A stretch of DNA of 64,000 nt, from contig NZ_JAINWJ010000012.1 of assembly GCF_021021415.1 (NCBI RefSeq), positions 1-64,000 of the forward strand, in the 5' to 3' direction. Position numbers and translations under genes: made by a program. Below the pieces are notes generated by a model. It was not told the origin of the DNA, searched no databases, and saw only the letters and a list, made by a program, of their open reading frames with translations. The first letter of the stretch is position 1, and the number at the start of each line of letters is the position of its first letter. The DNA comes from Martelella mediterranea (GTDB lineage: Bacteria > Pseudomonadota > Alphaproteobacteria > Rhizobiales > Rhizobiaceae). This document shows, one piece after another, positions 63,842-64,000 of the stretch.

Positions 63842-64000
63842 ACATGAGCGACCGGTCGCAGCATGGTGCGATCCGGCCCACGTTCATGTGCGCCTTGCTG
63901 ATGATCGCGAAGTGGTGACGCCGCTCTGGTGGTATCCCCGCCTTCTGGCCGCAAGCCCGGCCGAGCGGAACAATGTCGAGCTGATGCTGGATGGCGTTCA
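63816..64000 (+). CDS. DUF2442 family protein, pair 2 (cut by the window end)
   Basis: Partial, 61 codons seen. It begins MTSSDPYPEHERPVAAWCD, then VHVRLADDREVVTPLWWYPRL, equivalent to the DUF2442 protein of pair 1. It overlaps the DUF4160 gene by 26 bases, starting at the same W-(N/D)-D-F-F codons as in pair 1. It is open at the right edge. Confidence 0.85.
   Translation, partial: MTSSDPYPEHERPVAAWCDPAHVHVRLADDREVVTPLWWYPRLLAASPAERNNVELMLDGV

Overview
The window is a GC-rich stretch of an alphaproteobacterial chromosome, most likely from the order Rhizobiales/Hyphomicrobiales. Supporting signs are opgGHC glucan genes, an RpoH2-type sigma factor with a neighbouring CarD gene, PhaR next to a thiolase, an Irr-type iron control palindrome at mbfA, CtrA-like TTAA-N7-TTAA sites, clustered GANTC (CcrM) sites and abundant compound palindromic repeats. 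I do not assign a genus. No tRNA, rRNA, CRISPR array, insertion sequence or prophage was seen. This is ordinary core chromosome with accessory islets.

Layout. 0-5.2 kb: a glutathione-independent formaldehyde dehydrogenase flanked by two hairpin repeats, then endonuclease III, a DUF2244 protein, an HTH/O6-methylguanine methyltransferase and transaldolase. 5.4-6.7 kb: four tandem genes for tiny exported proteins, with paired operator-like palindromes upstream. 6.9-20.5 kb: a sugar-catabolism block. It holds a CUT1 ABC transporter with a Gfo/Idh dehydrogenase on the plus strand, facing a GH1 beta-glucosidase and a CUT2 (ribose-type) transporter with a TIM-barrel isomerase and a second Gfo/Idh dehydrogenase on the minus strand. 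20.6-27.2 kb: AI-2E-family protein, gamma-glutamylcyclotransferase, ABC-F ATPase, thiamine pyrophosphokinase, and a MarR/EmrB efflux pair. 27.2-32 kb: opgG-small ORF-opgH-opgC for osmoregulated periplasmic glucans. 32.4-37.2 kb: FKBP isomerase, then a TPP riboswitch with thiBPQ. A 667-bp repeat-filled gap separates thiB from thiP.

37.3-45 kb: M48/LysM lipoprotein protease, rpoH2, carD, fdxA, an S4 RNA-binding protein and a large SUV3-like helicase. 45.3-47.3 kb: LytTR membrane regulator and small membrane or lipoproteins, with a duplicated GANTC-rich intergenic module. 47.5-52.4 kb: phaA/phaR, rpmF, a GST, mtgA and a prenyl diphosphate synthase. 52.4-59.8 kb: a diguanylate cyclase with three periplasmic solute-binding domains, arginase, mbfA, a class III-type sirtuin, a transglutaminase-like cysteine proteinase behind two CtrA-like boxes, and an alpha/beta hydrolase. 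60-64 kb: infC (AUU start)-rpmI-rplT-pheS. An ASCH protein and two consecutive DUF4160/DUF2442 pairs follow pheS where pheT would be expected.

The least explained structures are the tandem exported-protein cluster (5.5-6.6 kb), the duplicated DUF4160/DUF2442 overlapping pairs after pheS (63.1-64.0 kb), the repeated GANTC-rich module (45.1 and 46.7 kb) and the triple-sensor diguanylate cyclase. All assignments come from reading the sequence. No database search was run.
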